Assembly: GCA_964565775.1 (NCBI GenBank)
Contig: CAZMGB010000006.1
Location: forward strand, 88,274-152,273
Reading direction: 5' to 3'
Length of the DNA stretch: 64,000 bases
Source: CAZMGB01 sp964565775
Lineage (GTDB): Bacteria; Chloroflexota; Dehalococcoidia; DSTF01; JALHUB01
In this document: in pieces, positions 1-10,165 of the stretch
Position numbering within the stretch: the first letter of the stretch is position 1
Layout of the letters: each line of letters starts with the position of its first letter
Notes under the pieces: model-generated
The model's input: only the letters and a program-made list of their open reading frames with translations
Database searches by the model: none
Told to the model about the DNA's origin: nothing
Translations under genes and position numbers: made by a program

Positions 1-1
1 C

Positions 2-3000
2 AGCCCCTTCGAGCCTGAGGCGCGTTACGCAGCGACCATGCCCGCGGGCGTCCCCAACGCCCTGGGCTCGGCCTCCACCGCCGGCGAGGAGCGCTGGAGC
101 TTCACGACGGTGGGCCCGCCACGGGTGGCGAGCAGCGACCCGGCCAACGGCGAGACGCAAGCCAGCAGGTTCGGCGTGTCAATCGACTTCAGCAACCCGA
201 TGGTCCGCGCGTCGGTCGAGGACAACGTCTCGCTGGAGCCGGAGCCCGAGGACGGGCCCTACTTCTGGTGGGAGATGCCGAACACGCTTCACATCGGCCT
301 CACCTTCAAGCCGTCGAGCCCCTACACGGTATCTCTGGACGGCGCCAAGGACCGCTACGGCCAGCCCCTGCCGCCGTTCACCGTCTCCTTCGTGACGGAG
401 CCCGTGGAGCCGAGCCTTTCCGTCATGCGATCAGGGCAGAGCGGCACCTACAACGCCTATCTGGAGCCGCGCGTCGTCGCGCGCGCCATCAACGTTTCGC
501 GAGTCGACTTCGCCCTCTACCGGCTCGATCGTGATACCTTCGTGCGCTTTGAGTCTCAGTACAACGCCGCCAGCGAGTACGCGCCGCCGGCCACCGACCT
601 GATCCGCCGCTGGTCCGAGAACATCACGAACCCGCCGCTCGATAGCCCCGTCACCGTATCGAGTGACCTCCTCGGCGTTGGCGGCGGCAAGCTCGATCCG
701 GGCTTCTACTTCCTGGAGGTCAGCGCTCCGGGCGCCACCTACTCCGACACGATACCGCTCGTGGTCAGCAAGACGAACCTGACCCTCAAGCGCACCGACA
801 CCAGCCTTCTGGTCTGGGCTCTCGACATGAGTACGGGCCAGCCCCTCGCCGACCTCTCCCTGGAGATCATAGACTGGCAGGGCAAGCACATCGGCGATGG
901 CACCACCGGCAGCGACGGCATCTTCGAGGGCACCCTTCCCAAACCCGCCCCCGAAGACGCATACCGCCCCTTCTTCGTCGTTGGGGACCGGCCCGGCGAC
1001 GTGGCGCTCGCATCGTCGCAGTGGAGCGCCGGCATCTCCCCCTGGGACTTCGATCTGCCCGCCGCCTACACCACCCTCGACTACGCCGGCCACGTCTACA
1101 CCGACCGGCCCCTTTACCGTCCGGGCGAGACGGTCTACTACAAGGGCATCCTGCGAACGGACGACAACGCTAAGTACGGCCTCCCTCCGGCCGACCCCGG
1201 CGCCACGCTGAGCATCACCGACAGCATGGGGCACGAGATCCTCTCCTCGAAGATCGAGCTGAGCGACTACGGCACCTTCGACGGCGAGCTCGACCTGGGC
1301 CCCGAGGCAAGCACCGGCTACTACAGCATCCGCATAGTCATGAACGAGGAGAGCATCGCCTGGGGCAGCTTCTCGGTCGCCGAGTTCCGCAAGCCCGAGT
1401 TCGAGGTCGACCTCAGCACTGACCGCGACGCTTATGTCAACGGCGACAGCATCAAGGCGGACGTCACAGCCACCTACTACTTCGGCGCCCCCACCGCCGA
1501 CTCTCAGGTCAAATGGAACGTCACGTCTCAGGACTACATCTTCCGGCCTGACGACTACCCCGAATACTCCTTTATCGACTTCGATCAGTACGAGTCTCGC
1601 TTCTACGGCCAGCCCCGCTCGGAAGGAGAAGGGCGCACCGACGCCGAGGGCGCATTCGCGTTCGAAACACCCGCCAACGTGAGCAGCGACCTGGTGAGCC
1701 AGGCCTTCCGCGTCGAGGCCACCGTCACCGACGTCAACGAGCAGGAGGTCAGCGCCTCGAAGGAGGTGGTGGTGCACAAGGCCGACTTCTACGTCGGTCT
1801 CAAGCCGGAGGGCTACGTCTACAGCGCGGGCGAGCCGGCGGCCGTGGACATAGTCAGCGTTGACCCGGAAGGCAAGCCGCGGCCCGATACGCCCATGACC
1901 GTATCGATCTTCCGCCGTCGCTGGATCACCGCACGCGTAAGCGAGCCGGACGGCGAACAGCACTACCAGAGCGAGCCCGAAGACACCCTCGTAGAGAAGC
2001 ACGACGTGACTACGGGCTCCGATGCCACCGCCTCCGTCACCTTCACCCCCGATAAGGGAGGCGAGTACCGGGTCGTCGCCGATGCCCGCGACGCCAGGGG
2101 CAACGATGTCCACAGCGCGACATCGGTGTGGGTGAGCAGCGGCGAGTACGTAAGCTGGCGCGTCACTAACGACGACCGCATCGAGCTTGTGGCCGACAAG
2201 GCCGAGTACCAGCCGGGCGACACCGCCCGCATCCTCGTCAGCGCGCCCTTCGAGGGCAGTATCGGCCTTGTGACCGAGGAGCGTGGCAAGATCCTGAGCA
2301 GCCACGTCCAGGACTTCGAAACGAACAGCACGATCCTTGAGGTGCCGATCAGCGAAGACGACGTGCCAAACGTCTTCGTCTCCACGGTGCTCTTCAAAGC
2401 GCCGACCGCCGATAACCCGATGCCCGCCTTCAAGGTCGGCTACGTGGAGCTACCCGTCTCGATCGCCGAGAAGAAGCTGTCCATCACCATCGAGCCCAGC
2501 GCCGAACAGCTCGAGCCACGCGACGAGATCAGCTACACGATCACGACCCGCGACAGCAGCGGCAAAGGGGTGCCGGCGGAGGTGACGCTGGCCCTGGTCG
2601 ACAAGGCGCTCCTCTCACTCACGGATCAGCAGGGCCAGGGCGCCCTCGAGGCATTCTGGAGTCGCCGCGGCCTGGGCGTCACCACGTCCTCCGCGTACAC
2701 GGTCTCCATCGACCGTGCCAATGAGATCTCCCTGTCGCGCGAGGGCGGGGGCAAGGGAGGCGGCGGTGGCGGCGGCGCTCCCGGCGAGAGCCGTACCTTC
2801 TTCCCCAACACCGCCTACTGGAACCCCGATCTCCACACCGACGACAACGGTCGCGCCACGGTCACCGTCGAGCTTCCGGATACGCTGACGACATGGCGCC
2901 TGACCGCTCACGCCCTTACCAAGACGACGCAGGTGGGCGACGGCACCAATGAGGTTGTGACCAGCAAAGACCTCATCGTTCGCCCCGTTGTGCCCCGCTT

Positions 3001-4939
3001 CCTCATCGCCGGGGACACGCCTACCCTCAAGGCCATCGTCCACAACTTCTCGGACAAGGACCGCGAGGTGGAGGTGACCTTCTCGTCGGACGTGGTATCG
3101 CCGTCGGGCGAAAAGACGCAGAAGGTAGCCGTCGCCGCCGGCGAGCTGGGGGAGGTGAGCTGGGAGACGACCGTCTCCCAGGACACGAGCGCCGACCTCA
3201 AGTTCGACGCCAAGGCCGGGGGTGGGCTCTCGGACTCGGTCGACGTCAGCGTGCCCGTGTACGAGTTCGTCTCGCCGGAGGTCACGGCCAGCGGCGGCGA
3301 GGTGGTGGATGAGGCCACCGAGGCCGTGAACCTCCCCTACTACGTCGACCCGTCCCGCGGCGAGCTCACCGTGGACGTCGCTTCATCCCTCGTGGCCGGA
3401 CTCGACGAGGGGCTGCACTCCCTCGAGGAGTACCAGTACGAAAGCGCCGAGCAGACGGTGGGCCGGCTGATCACGCGCCTGGCGCTGCACCGCGCCATCA
3501 CAGAAGCAGGGCTGCCCGACACCCTGGGCATCAGCGAGGACCTGGACGGGCTGGTCGCCCGCTCGACGCTGCGCCTCTACAGCGACCAGCACTTCGACGG
3601 CGGCTGGGGCTGGTGGATCAACAGCCCCAGTGACCCCTTCCTTACGGCCTTCACGATGTTCGGTCTGGGCCAGGCCATCCACGCGGGCTACACCGTGGAC
3701 GACTTCGCACTGGAGAGGGCCAGCGATTACCTGCGTCAGGAGCTCGACCGCCCCTTCGACGTGGAGAGCCCCCAGGACCCCGACCTGCGGGCCTTCATCC
3801 TGCTGGCGATGGCCGAGGCGGGCCAGGGCGACCTGGGCCGCACCTATGCCCTGGCGGAGCAACGGGCCACCCTGGGACCCTTCGGCATGGCATCGCTCAT
3901 AATGGCCATCCAGGAGCTCAGCCCCCAGGCCACGGACGACCCGAGGCTCAAGACGCTCATCTCCGACCTCACGAACGCCGCCATAACCAGCGCCACCGGC
4001 AACCACTGGCAGGAGGAGACGCCCGACTTCGCCATCATGGGGACGAACGCGCGCGCGACGGCGGCCGCCCTCAGCGCCTTGATGCGCGTCGACCCCAATC
4101 ACCCGCTGGTCGACGAGACGGTGCGCTGGCTCATGGTCGCACGCAGCGCGTCCGCCTCAGGCGGATGGGAGACCACCCAGGAAACTGCCTTCAGCGTCCT
4201 CGCCCTGGCGGAGTATATGGTCGCACGCGGGGAGTCGGGCGACTTCTCATATCGTGTCGAGGCGAACGGCGAGACCGTAGGCGAAGGGGACGCGAAGGCC
4301 AGCGAGCCCGCCGCGACGAACGAGGTGACGGTCGAACTCAAAGACCTGCGCATCGGCGAGGAGAACCTGGTTCGCCTGGTGCGCACGCCGCCGGAGAGCA
4401 AGGGTAGACTCTACTACACGATGCACCTCCGCTATTTCACCCCCGCCGAGGACGTGGAGGCGGCCAGCCACGGCGTCGGCGTCGGACGCGACTACCTGCC
4501 GGCCGAGGGGGCGGCGGCAAGTATCGAATCGGTGGCCGTCGGCGACCTCGTCAAGGTCCGCCTTACCGTCTATGCGCCCACCGACCTGCACTTCCTTGTC
4601 GTGGAGGACTTCCTGCCGGCCGGCCTGGAAGCCGTCGATACCAGCCTCAAGATCACGAGCATAGAGGTGCGTGAGCTGCTCGCGGAGGAGCAACGCCGCA
4701 TCTACGAGGAGCAGCGGCGCCAGGGGCTGTACTTCAACCCCTTTACGCACGTCGACATCCGCGATAACCGGGTGGTGCTCTTCGCGAGCTTCGTCCCCAA
4801 GGGCACCTACGAGTACGTCTACGTCGCACGCGCCACCACAGCGGGCGAGTTCCACCTGCCCCCCACCAACGCCTTCGAGACGTACTTCCCCGAGGTGTGG
4901 GGGCGGACGGACGGTAGCCTGTTCACGGTGACCCCCTGA
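2..4939 (+). CDS. Alpha-2-macroglobulin family surface protein, 5'-partial, thioester-less
   Basis: The frame is open from the left edge, so the N-terminus and any signal peptide are missing; about 1,645 residues are visible. Numbered from the first in-frame ATG at base 38, it shows an SbsA/Big_5-like Ig domain (~30-125), then serial macroglobulin sandwich domains including DRPLYRPGETVYYKG (~356-370). A Gly-rich spacer (~903-916) follows, then the A2M core segment beginning ESRTFFPNTAYW (~917) and an alpha-barrel with GGWGWW. Where thioester A2Ms read CxEQ, this one reads S1136-A-E-Q1139 (context YQYESAEQTVGRL), so it cannot form the bait-trapping thioester. Bacterial A2Ms are envelope protease traps; thioester-less versions such as YfaS/MagD are known. 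Family assignment is sure; the inhibitory role is inference. Confidence 0.9.
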   Translation, partial: SPFEPEARYAATMPAGVPNALGSASTAGEERWSFTTVGPPRVASSDPANGETQASRFGVSIDFSNPMVRASVEDNVSLEPEPEDGPYFWWEMPNTLHIGLTFKPSSPYTVSLDGAKDRYGQPLPPFTVSFVTEPVEPSLSVMRSGQSGTYNAYLEPRVVARAINVSRVDFALYRLDRDTFVRFESQYNAASEYAPPATDLIRRWSENITNPPLDSPVTVSSDLLGVGGGKLDPGFYFLEVSAPGATYSDTIPLVVSKTNLTLKRTDTSLLVWALDMSTGQPLADLSLEIIDWQGKHIGDGTTGSDGIFEGTLPKPAPEDAYRPFFVVGDRPGDVALASSQWSAGISPWDFDLPAAYTTLDYAGHVYTDRPLYRPGETVYYKGILRTDDNAKYGLPPADPGATLSITDSMGHEILSSKIELSDYGTFDGELDLGPEASTGYYSIRIVMNEESIAWGSFSVAEFRKPEFEVDLSTDRDAYVNGDSIKADVTATYYFGAPTADSQVKWNVTSQDYIFRPDDYPEYSFIDFDQYESRFYGQPRSEGEGRTDAEGAFAFETPANVSSDLVSQAFRVEATVTDVNEQEVSASKEVVVHKADFYVGLKPEGYVYSAGEPAAVDIVSVDPEGKPRPDTPMTVSIFRRRWITARVSEPDGEQHYQSEPEDTLVEKHDVTTGSDATASVTFTPDKGGEYRVVADARDARGNDVHSATSVWVSSGEYVSWRVTNDDRIELVADKAEYQPGDTARILVSAPFEGSIGLVTEERGKILSSHVQDFETNSTILEVPISEDDVPNVFVSTVLFKAPTADNPMPAFKVGYVELPVSIAEKKLSITIEPSAEQLEPRDEISYTITTRDSSGKGVPAEVTLALVDKALLSLTDQQGQGALEAFWSRRGLGVTTSSAYTVSIDRANEISLSREGGGKGGGGGGGAPGESRTFFPNTAYWNPDLHTDDNGRATVTVELPDTLTTWRLTAHALTKTTQVGDGTNEVVTSKDLIVRPVVPRFLIAGDTPTLKAIVHNFSDKDREVEVTFSSDVVSPSGEKTQKVAVAAGELGEVSWETTVSQDTSADLKFDAKAGGGLSDSVDVSVPVYEFVSPEVTASGGEVVDEATEAVNLPYYVDPSRGELTVDVASSLVAGLDEGLHSLEEYQYESAEQTVGRLITRLALHRAITEAGLPDTLGISEDLDGLVARSTLRLYSDQHFDGGWGWWINSPSDPFLTAFTMFGLGQAIHAGYTVDDFALERASDYLRQELDRPFDVESPQDPDLRAFILLAMAEAGQGDLGRTYALAEQRATLGPFGMASLIMAIQELSPQATDDPRLKTLISDLTNAAITSATGNHWQEETPDFAIMGTNARATAAALSALMRVDPNHPLVDETVRWLMVARSASASGGWETTQETAFSVLALAEYMVARGESGDFSYRVEANGETVGEGDAKASEPAATNEVTVELKDLRIGEENLVRLVRTPPESKGRLYYTMHLRYFTPAEDVEAASHGVGVGRDYLPAEGAAASIESVAVGDLVKVRLTVYAPTDLHFLVVEDFLPAGLEAVDTSLKITSIEVRELLAEEQRRIYEEQRRQGLYFNPFTHVDIRDNRVVLFASFVPKGTYEYVYVARATTAGEFHLPPTNAFETYFPEVWGRTDGSLFTVTP

Positions 4940-4962
4940 GTAATCAACGCCGGAGGACTGTC

Positions 4963-4994
4963 AAGGGCCGCCCCTGACTAACGGGGCGGCCCTT
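4963..4994. terminator. Strong hairpin between convergent genes
   Basis: A perfect 12-bp GC-rich stem (4963-4974 paired with 4983-4994) has an 8-base loop, TGACTAAC. It lies 24 bases after the stop of the macroglobulin gene and downstream of the convergent ABC permease gene, so it can serve both strands. There is no clear T-tract on either side, so intrinsic termination is likely but not certain. Confidence 0.6.
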
Positions 4995-5070
4995 CGACCA
5001 TTCGGCCGCGCTCAGGGCAGGCAGGCTCAGGGTGCGGAAGCGGCGCTCGACGGCAAGGGCCATGCATGAT

Positions 5071-5103
5071 GACATGCTGAGATGACGGCATGCTGAGCAT
5101 GTC
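5071..5103. repeat. Short inverted repeat GACATGCT/AGCATGTC
   Basis: GACATGCT (5071-5078) and AGCATGTC (5096-5103) are inverted around a centre that itself holds another GCATGC. It sits in the 230-base gap between the convergent genes. It could be a dispersed extragenic palindrome; no second copy was found by eye in the window. Confidence 0.3.
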
Positions 5104-5171
5104 GAAGCACCGAGCGTGAGGGACGGCCGCATTCTCGAAGCAATGACGACCGAGGAGATCGCCTCGCCCGT

Positions 5172-6041
5172 CTAGCCCTTCAGCGCACCTGCCGTCAGGC
5201 CCCGCACGAGCTGACGCGAGAAGAGGATAAGGAGAATCAGCATCGGCAGCGCCGCGATGACGGTGCCCGCCATCACGACATTCAGCGAGTCGATCTCACG
5301 GCCGTGGAGCGCCTGCAGGCCGATCTGCACCGTGCGCATGCTGTCCTCGTTGGTCACCAGCAGCGGCCAGAGGTACTGGTTCCAGGCCTGGAGGAAGGCG
5401 AAGACGGCCAGCGCCGCAAGAATGGGCCGCGAAAGGGGAATCACCACGAACATCAGAAACCGGCCGTGACCGTAGCCGTCGATGGCCGCGGCGTCCCGCA
5501 GCTCCTGAGGGATCGTCATGAAGTGCTGTCGCAGCAGGAACGTGCCGAAGGCCGTCGCCAGGAAGGGCACCGTCAGACCCTGATAGGTGTCGAGCCAGCC
5601 CAGCGTCTGAACCGTCTGGAAGTTGGGGACGATGGCCACCTCCCAGGGCACCATCAGCGTCGAGAGGAAGAGGACGAAGAGAGCGGTGCGGAAGGGAAAG
5701 CGCAGGAAGGCGAAGGCGTAGGCCGAGAGCGACGCCGTCACCAGTTGCCCGACGACGATGACGGTCGACATGACGAGGCTGTTAAACAGGTATTTCCCCA
5801 GGGGCACGGAGCTCATCGCTTTCTTGAAGTTGGCCCACTCCGGATGCAGGGGAAAGAGCTTCGGCGGGTAGGAGATGACAGACTCCTTGGGCAGGAGGGC
5901 GTTCACGACCGCCATATAGATGGGCAGCACGACGATGGCCGCTGCCAGCAAGAGGACGCCGTAGCGCACCGCGTAACCGACCCAGCGGCGGCGCCCGCCC
6001 TCGATCTTCCTCGCTGCGACCGACTCTCCAACCGCGCTCAT
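5172..6041 (-). CDS. Carbohydrate ABC transporter permease (MalG/UgpE type)
   Basis: Inner-membrane permease of about 289 residues with a first membrane helix near residues 20-45 and the EAA loop (LRDAAAIDGYGHGRF) that contacts the ATPase in binding-protein-dependent importers. It is the last gene of a minus-strand ATPase-permease-permease set. The ATG at 6041 was chosen because GGTGAGG lies 5 bases upstream and it falls just after the stop of the upstream permease. A GTG at 6065 in the same frame, overlapping that gene, is the alternative. The substrate is likely a sugar or glycerol-phosphate-type solute; the sequence does not say which. Confidence 0.88.
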   Translation of the reverse strand: MSAVGESVAARKIEGGRRRWVGYAVRYGVLLLAAAIVVLPIYMAVVNALLPKESVISYPPKLFPLHPEWANFKKAMSSVPLGKYLFNSLVMSTVIVVGQLVTASLSAYAFAFLRFPFRTALFVLFLSTLMVPWEVAIVPNFQTVQTLGWLDTYQGLTVPFLATAFGTFLLRQHFMTIPQELRDAAAIDGYGHGRFLMFVVIPLSRPILAALAVFAFLQAWNQYLWPLLVTNEDSMRTVQIGLQALHGREIDSLNVVMAGTVIAALPMLILLILFSRQLVRGLTAGALKG

Positions 6042-6048
6042 CGATGCC

Positions 6049-6996
6049 TCACCGGTAGAACACACGCCGCTCCAGGAGACGGAGCTGGATGCCCGTAAAA
6101 GCCAACACCAGCAGGAACAGGCCCACCGCCTGCACCGCGGCCACGCCGTAGTCGAAGTTCTGGAACGCGTCCTGCCAGATCGCGTAGACGATGACCGTGG
6201 TGGCGTCCAGGGGGCCGCCCCTCGTGAGGATGTGTATCTGGCCGAAGGATTCGAATGCCAGGATAGTGCCGACGACGAACACGAATAGAAGCGTCGGCGA
6301 GAGCATGGGCAGCGTCACGTGCCAGAACTGGCCCCAGCGTCCGGCGCCGTCGATGCGGGCGCTTTCGTACAGCTCCTCCGGGATCGACTGGAGCCCCGCC
6401 AGGATCACGATCATCGCCAGGCCCAGGTTGAGCCAGATGGTGGTGAGAGAGACGGCGAATAGCGCCCAGTCGGGATCGTTCAGCCAGTTGACGCGCGGCA
6501 GCTCCGCCTGGGCCAGTATGTAGTTGATGAGGCCGGTGCTCGGGTTGAGCAGCGTCAGCCACATGAGGGCCGCCACGGCCACCGACGTTGCCACCGTCGA
6601 CGAGAAGAGGACACGGAAGACGCCGATCGCCTTCAGCTTCTGGTTCGCCAGCAGCGCCAGCAACATCCCCAGGAAGATGCCTGCCGGCACCGTGTAGAGG
6701 GAGAAGATAAGGGTGATCCAGAGCGCGTGCCGGAAATCCTCAGAGGTGAGAACAGAGCGGTACTGGTCGAGGCCGACGAAGTTGCCCGTGTGCCCGAAGG
6801 GGTCTGTCTCATACAGGCCCAGCCAGACAGACTTGACGAGCGGGTAGAAGACGAAGGTGCCGAAGATGATGAGTGACGGCAGGAGGAAGATCATGGAGAA
6901 GGCAAAGCGCCTGGCGGCGTCCAGCCACCTCAGCGCCACGCTTGGCGGCCGCCAGGCGGCGATGAGCTCCGCAGTCTTCGCGTCGACGGCGCTCAC
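6049..6996 (-). CDS. Carbohydrate ABC transporter permease (MalF/UgpA type)
   Basis: A 315-residue inner-membrane permease, partner of the downstream MalG-type protein. The N-terminal region before TM1 (about 35 residues, then FAFSMIFLLPSLIIFG) and the C-terminal EAA loop (LYESARIDGAGRWGQF) are typical of MalF/UgpA proteins of this short type. The start is a GTG with a GAGAGG-like ribosome site about 6 bases away. It lies 31 bases after the ATPase gene, so the three genes are probably one transcript. No binding-protein gene is attached; a sugar-binding lipoprotein at 16790-18142 on the same strand is the nearest candidate partner. Confidence 0.88.
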   Translation of the reverse strand: MSAVDAKTAELIAAWRPPSVALRWLDAARRFAFSMIFLLPSLIIFGTFVFYPLVKSVWLGLYETDPFGHTGNFVGLDQYRSVLTSEDFRHALWITLIFSLYTVPAGIFLGMLLALLANQKLKAIGVFRVLFSSTVATSVAVAALMWLTLLNPSTGLINYILAQAELPRVNWLNDPDWALFAVSLTTIWLNLGLAMIVILAGLQSIPEELYESARIDGAGRWGQFWHVTLPMLSPTLLFVFVVGTILAFESFGQIHILTRGGPLDATTVIVYAIWQDAFQNFDYGVAAVQAVGLFLLVLAFTGIQLRLLERRVFYR

Positions 6997-7027
6997 GGCG
7001 TCCTCTCCCGACTACGTATTCCCGTCA

Positions 7028-8125
<1,098 letters not shown>

Positions 8126-8179
8126 CTTTCCTCCGGAGGGACGAGGCCTCTGCCCCGAGGCCTGCCCGTGTCAGTCCTG

Positions 8180-8208
8180 ATTCTAACACTTGTTGGCCGA
8201 AGTGGGCA
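8180..8208 (-). promoter_or_regulatory. Candidate promoter of the sugar ABC operon
   Basis: On the minus strand TAGAAT (8180-8185) is a good -10 box, 55 bases before the ATPase start. The best -35 at 17-base spacing (TGCCCA, 8203-8208) is poor, so confidence rests mainly on the -10 and on position. Confidence 0.35.
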
Positions 8209-8331
8209 CCCTACGGCGCGACGTGAGAGAGCTGCCGCCCCCGAAGGCCCGGCCTGCCTCGCCCCACCGCTGTGCCGCGGGCTCGCAGGCTGCCAGCCCA
8301 ACTGTCACGGCCATTAGAGGCCGAATGGCCC

Positions 8332-8360
8332 TTGAAAACCCTCGCGCCCCTCTGTAGCAT
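8332..8360 (+). promoter_or_regulatory. Promoter of the iron-sulfur operon
   Basis: TTGAAA (8332-8337), a 17-base spacer and TAGCAT (8355-8360) form a sigma-70-like promoter reading into the gene at 8418, giving a leader of about 50 bases. The gap 8126-8417 is otherwise non-coding and separates two divergent operons. Confidence 0.5.
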
Positions 8361-8417
8361 TCGCCCAAGTAAGCGGGCCGTTTGTCTTAGGCCTGCCAGT
8401 CGAAAGGGGCGAGGGCT

Positions 8418-9254
8418 GTGTGTATCTGGTGTGAGCAGTATGGCGGCGAGTACAAGCGCTGGTACCTGAACCCCGCCAACTACGCCCGTAGATTGTACAA
8501 GATACGCAGAGAGGAGACGGAGGCCTCCGGCGCCGAGGCGAATCCGCAGGCGGCGGGCGGCATGAGCGCCGTCGGCAGGGAGTACCTGGAGGCCTGGGAC
8601 CGGGGCGACCACGAGGCCGTCGCGCGGATGAAGAAGGAAGCGGAGCAGAGGATCTGGCAGATCCACTTCGGCCAGGTGGTGACCCGCGAGGAGATGGACG
8701 AGATTCTCGACATCATCTACCCCATCGCCCTCATGACGTGTGCGTGTCGCCGCTCCATGCGGGGCCTCCCCGACGAGGAGAACTTCACCTGCATGGGCAT
8801 GGGGCCGGGCATGTACAAGTGGGAGCGCTGGCCCGAGACCTACCGCGGAGGCGTTCAGTTCCTCACCCCCGACGAGGCCCGCGAGGTTCTCGACGTCCTC
8901 AACCGGCGGGGTCTGGCCCATACCGTCTACACCTTCGGCACCCCCTACCTGGGGGGCATCTGCAACTGCGACTACCCCGATTGCGGCGGCATCCGCACTG
9001 CCGTCGACCTCGACGTCAAGACGATGTGGAAGGGGCACTACGTCGCAGAGGTAGACCCCGAGCTCTGCAACGGCTGCGGGCTCTGCGTGCGGCGCTGTCA
9101 GTTCGACGCACTGAGCTTCACCGCCAGCACCCTCAAGGCCTACATCAACCCCCTCAAGTGCTTCGGCTGCGGCCTCTGTCGCAACCCGTGCAAGCCCGAC
9201 GCGATAACCATGGTCGAACGAGAATCGCTGCCTGCGCTGGCAGGGGTCTGGTAA
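8418..9254 (+). CDS. Dicluster 4Fe-4S protein with extra N-terminal cysteine motifs
   Basis: A 278-residue probable cytoplasmic electron carrier or redox subunit. Two classic ferredoxin motifs, both CX2CX2CX3C, start at Cys217 and Cys248. Further Cys groups lie N-terminal to them: MCIWC at the start, CACR near 112 and ICNCDYPDCGG near 180, the last resembling Cys patches next to ferredoxin domains in other redox proteins. The GTG start is supported by AAAGGGG about 8 bases upstream; the first five residues already hold two Cys. It heads an operon with a second ferredoxin 13 bases downstream. I do not recognise a named family; an electron-transfer role is inferred from the clusters. Confidence 0.75.
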   Translation: MCIWCEQYGGEYKRWYLNPANYARRLYKIRREETEASGAEANPQAAGGMSAVGREYLEAWDRGDHEAVARMKKEAEQRIWQIHFGQVVTREEMDEILDIIYPIALMTCACRRSMRGLPDEENFTCMGMGPGMYKWERWPETYRGGVQFLTPDEAREVLDVLNRRGLAHTVYTFGTPYLGGICNCDYPDCGGIRTAVDLDVKTMWKGHYVAEVDPELCNGCGLCVRRCQFDALSFTASTLKAYINPLKCFGCGLCRNPCKPDAITMVERESLPALAGVW

Positions 9255-9267
9255 GGGGAGATGATGC

Positions 9268-9522
9268 ATGCTTCCCACGATTAGCATCGACGACAACAAG
9301 TGTCAAGACCCCCTGAGCTGCCGCAAGTGCCTGCTGGTCTGCCCGACTCGCATCCTGGGCCTTGGAACCAGCGTCGGGCCCCAGAAGTACCGCGAGACCG
9401 ACCCGTCCCGCTTCATCGTTAGAGGCGTGCGCTATCAATTCTGCACCATGTGCATGAAGTGCGTCGATATCTGTCCCCATGACGCCATTCGGGTAAGCCT
9501 GGACCAGGGTGTGACGGCATGA
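9268..9522 (+). CDS. Small 4Fe-4S ferredoxin-like protein
   Basis: An 84-residue protein with one imperfect cluster motif near the N-terminus (C..........CRKCLLVCP) and a second one near the C-terminus, CTMCMKCVDICP. This is enough for one or two 4Fe-4S clusters. ATG is preceded by AAGGGGAG at good distance. Its last codons overlap the ATG of the next gene by four bases (ATGA), so the two are translationally coupled. It probably passes electrons to or from the dicluster protein encoded just upstream; partner and direction are not visible. Confidence 0.75.
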   Translation: MLPTISIDDNKCQDPLSCRKCLLVCPTRILGLGTSVGPQKYRETDPSRFIVRGVRYQFCTMCMKCVDICPHDAIRVSLDQGVTA

Positions 9523-10163
9523 GCATCAAATACCGCTACGGCAAACCGATACGCGAGAGGCTGATGACTCTGGAGGAGCCCGGCAAGCCCCTGCTGTTCG
9601 ACGCCGACCGTGGCCTCGTCGCCGAGATGTCCGGCCGCCATAGCCTCGACGCCCTGATGGGGGAGCTGGCGGGCAAGAACGCGAGCGCGGCGACGAAGGT
9701 CTTCACGGAATTCGGACGGCAGGTCATGGCGAGCACCATCGAGCTGGCCGACGGCAAGTACCGCGACCGCACCGGCGAGGTCATCGAGATAGTGGCGGCC
9801 CAAACCGGCATCTCCTTCCCTCACCGCCTGGAGAAGTACGTCGAGCTTGCCATCATCGGCTCACGGCCCCTCGACCGCTGGAACATAGCGAAGGCCACCA
9901 CCAAAGAGCTCTGCCTGCAGGTCTTCGGCTGCGCCGTCCAGCAGCAGATGGCCGCGAAGGGCCTCCAGTACAAGGGGTTGCCCTGCAAGGCACTGTGCCT
10001 GACCCTCTTCGAGAAGGCGGCCCGCAGGACAGGCGACCGCATCCGCACCGAGATGGACAAGACCATCCCCGATGACGGCGTCTGCCAGTTTGTCGCCTCG
10101 CTCCTAGCGGCGCCCGCTCGAGGCACACGACGCCGGAGGGCCGCGCGAGCGCCCACCGGCTAG
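9519..10163 (+). CDS. Unrecognised 214-residue protein in iron-sulfur operon
   Basis: The start overlaps the ferredoxin stop by four bases, so this is a coupled operon member. The protein is soluble, with no signal peptide or membrane helix. Its C-terminal third carries four clustered Cys (CLQVFGCAV, then CKALCLTL) followed by a segment ending DDGVCQF. That layout is loosely reminiscent of the L-2-amino-thiazoline-4-carboxylate hydrolase-like fold, in which a late Cys follows a Gly-Asp segment. I would not assign that function on this evidence. The last ~20 residues are Arg/Ala-rich and poorly conserved in appearance. The context suggests a substrate-binding or catalytic partner of the two Fe-S proteins. 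Confidence 0.6.
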   Translation: MSIKYRYGKPIRERLMTLEEPGKPLLFDADRGLVAEMSGRHSLDALMGELAGKNASAATKVFTEFGRQVMASTIELADGKYRDRTGEVIEIVAAQTGISFPHRLEKYVELAIIGSRPLDRWNIAKATTKELCLQVFGCAVQQQMAAKGLQYKGLPCKALCLTLFEKAARRTGDRIRTEMDKTIPDDGVCQFVASLLAAPARGTRRRRAARAPTG

Positions 10164-10165
10164 CC

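Noticed and set aside
431..2305. Long minus-strand frame (624 codons) opposite the macroglobulin gene
   Set aside because: It is antisense to a clear protein family and arises from codon bias in GC-rich DNA; no motif is seen in its translation.
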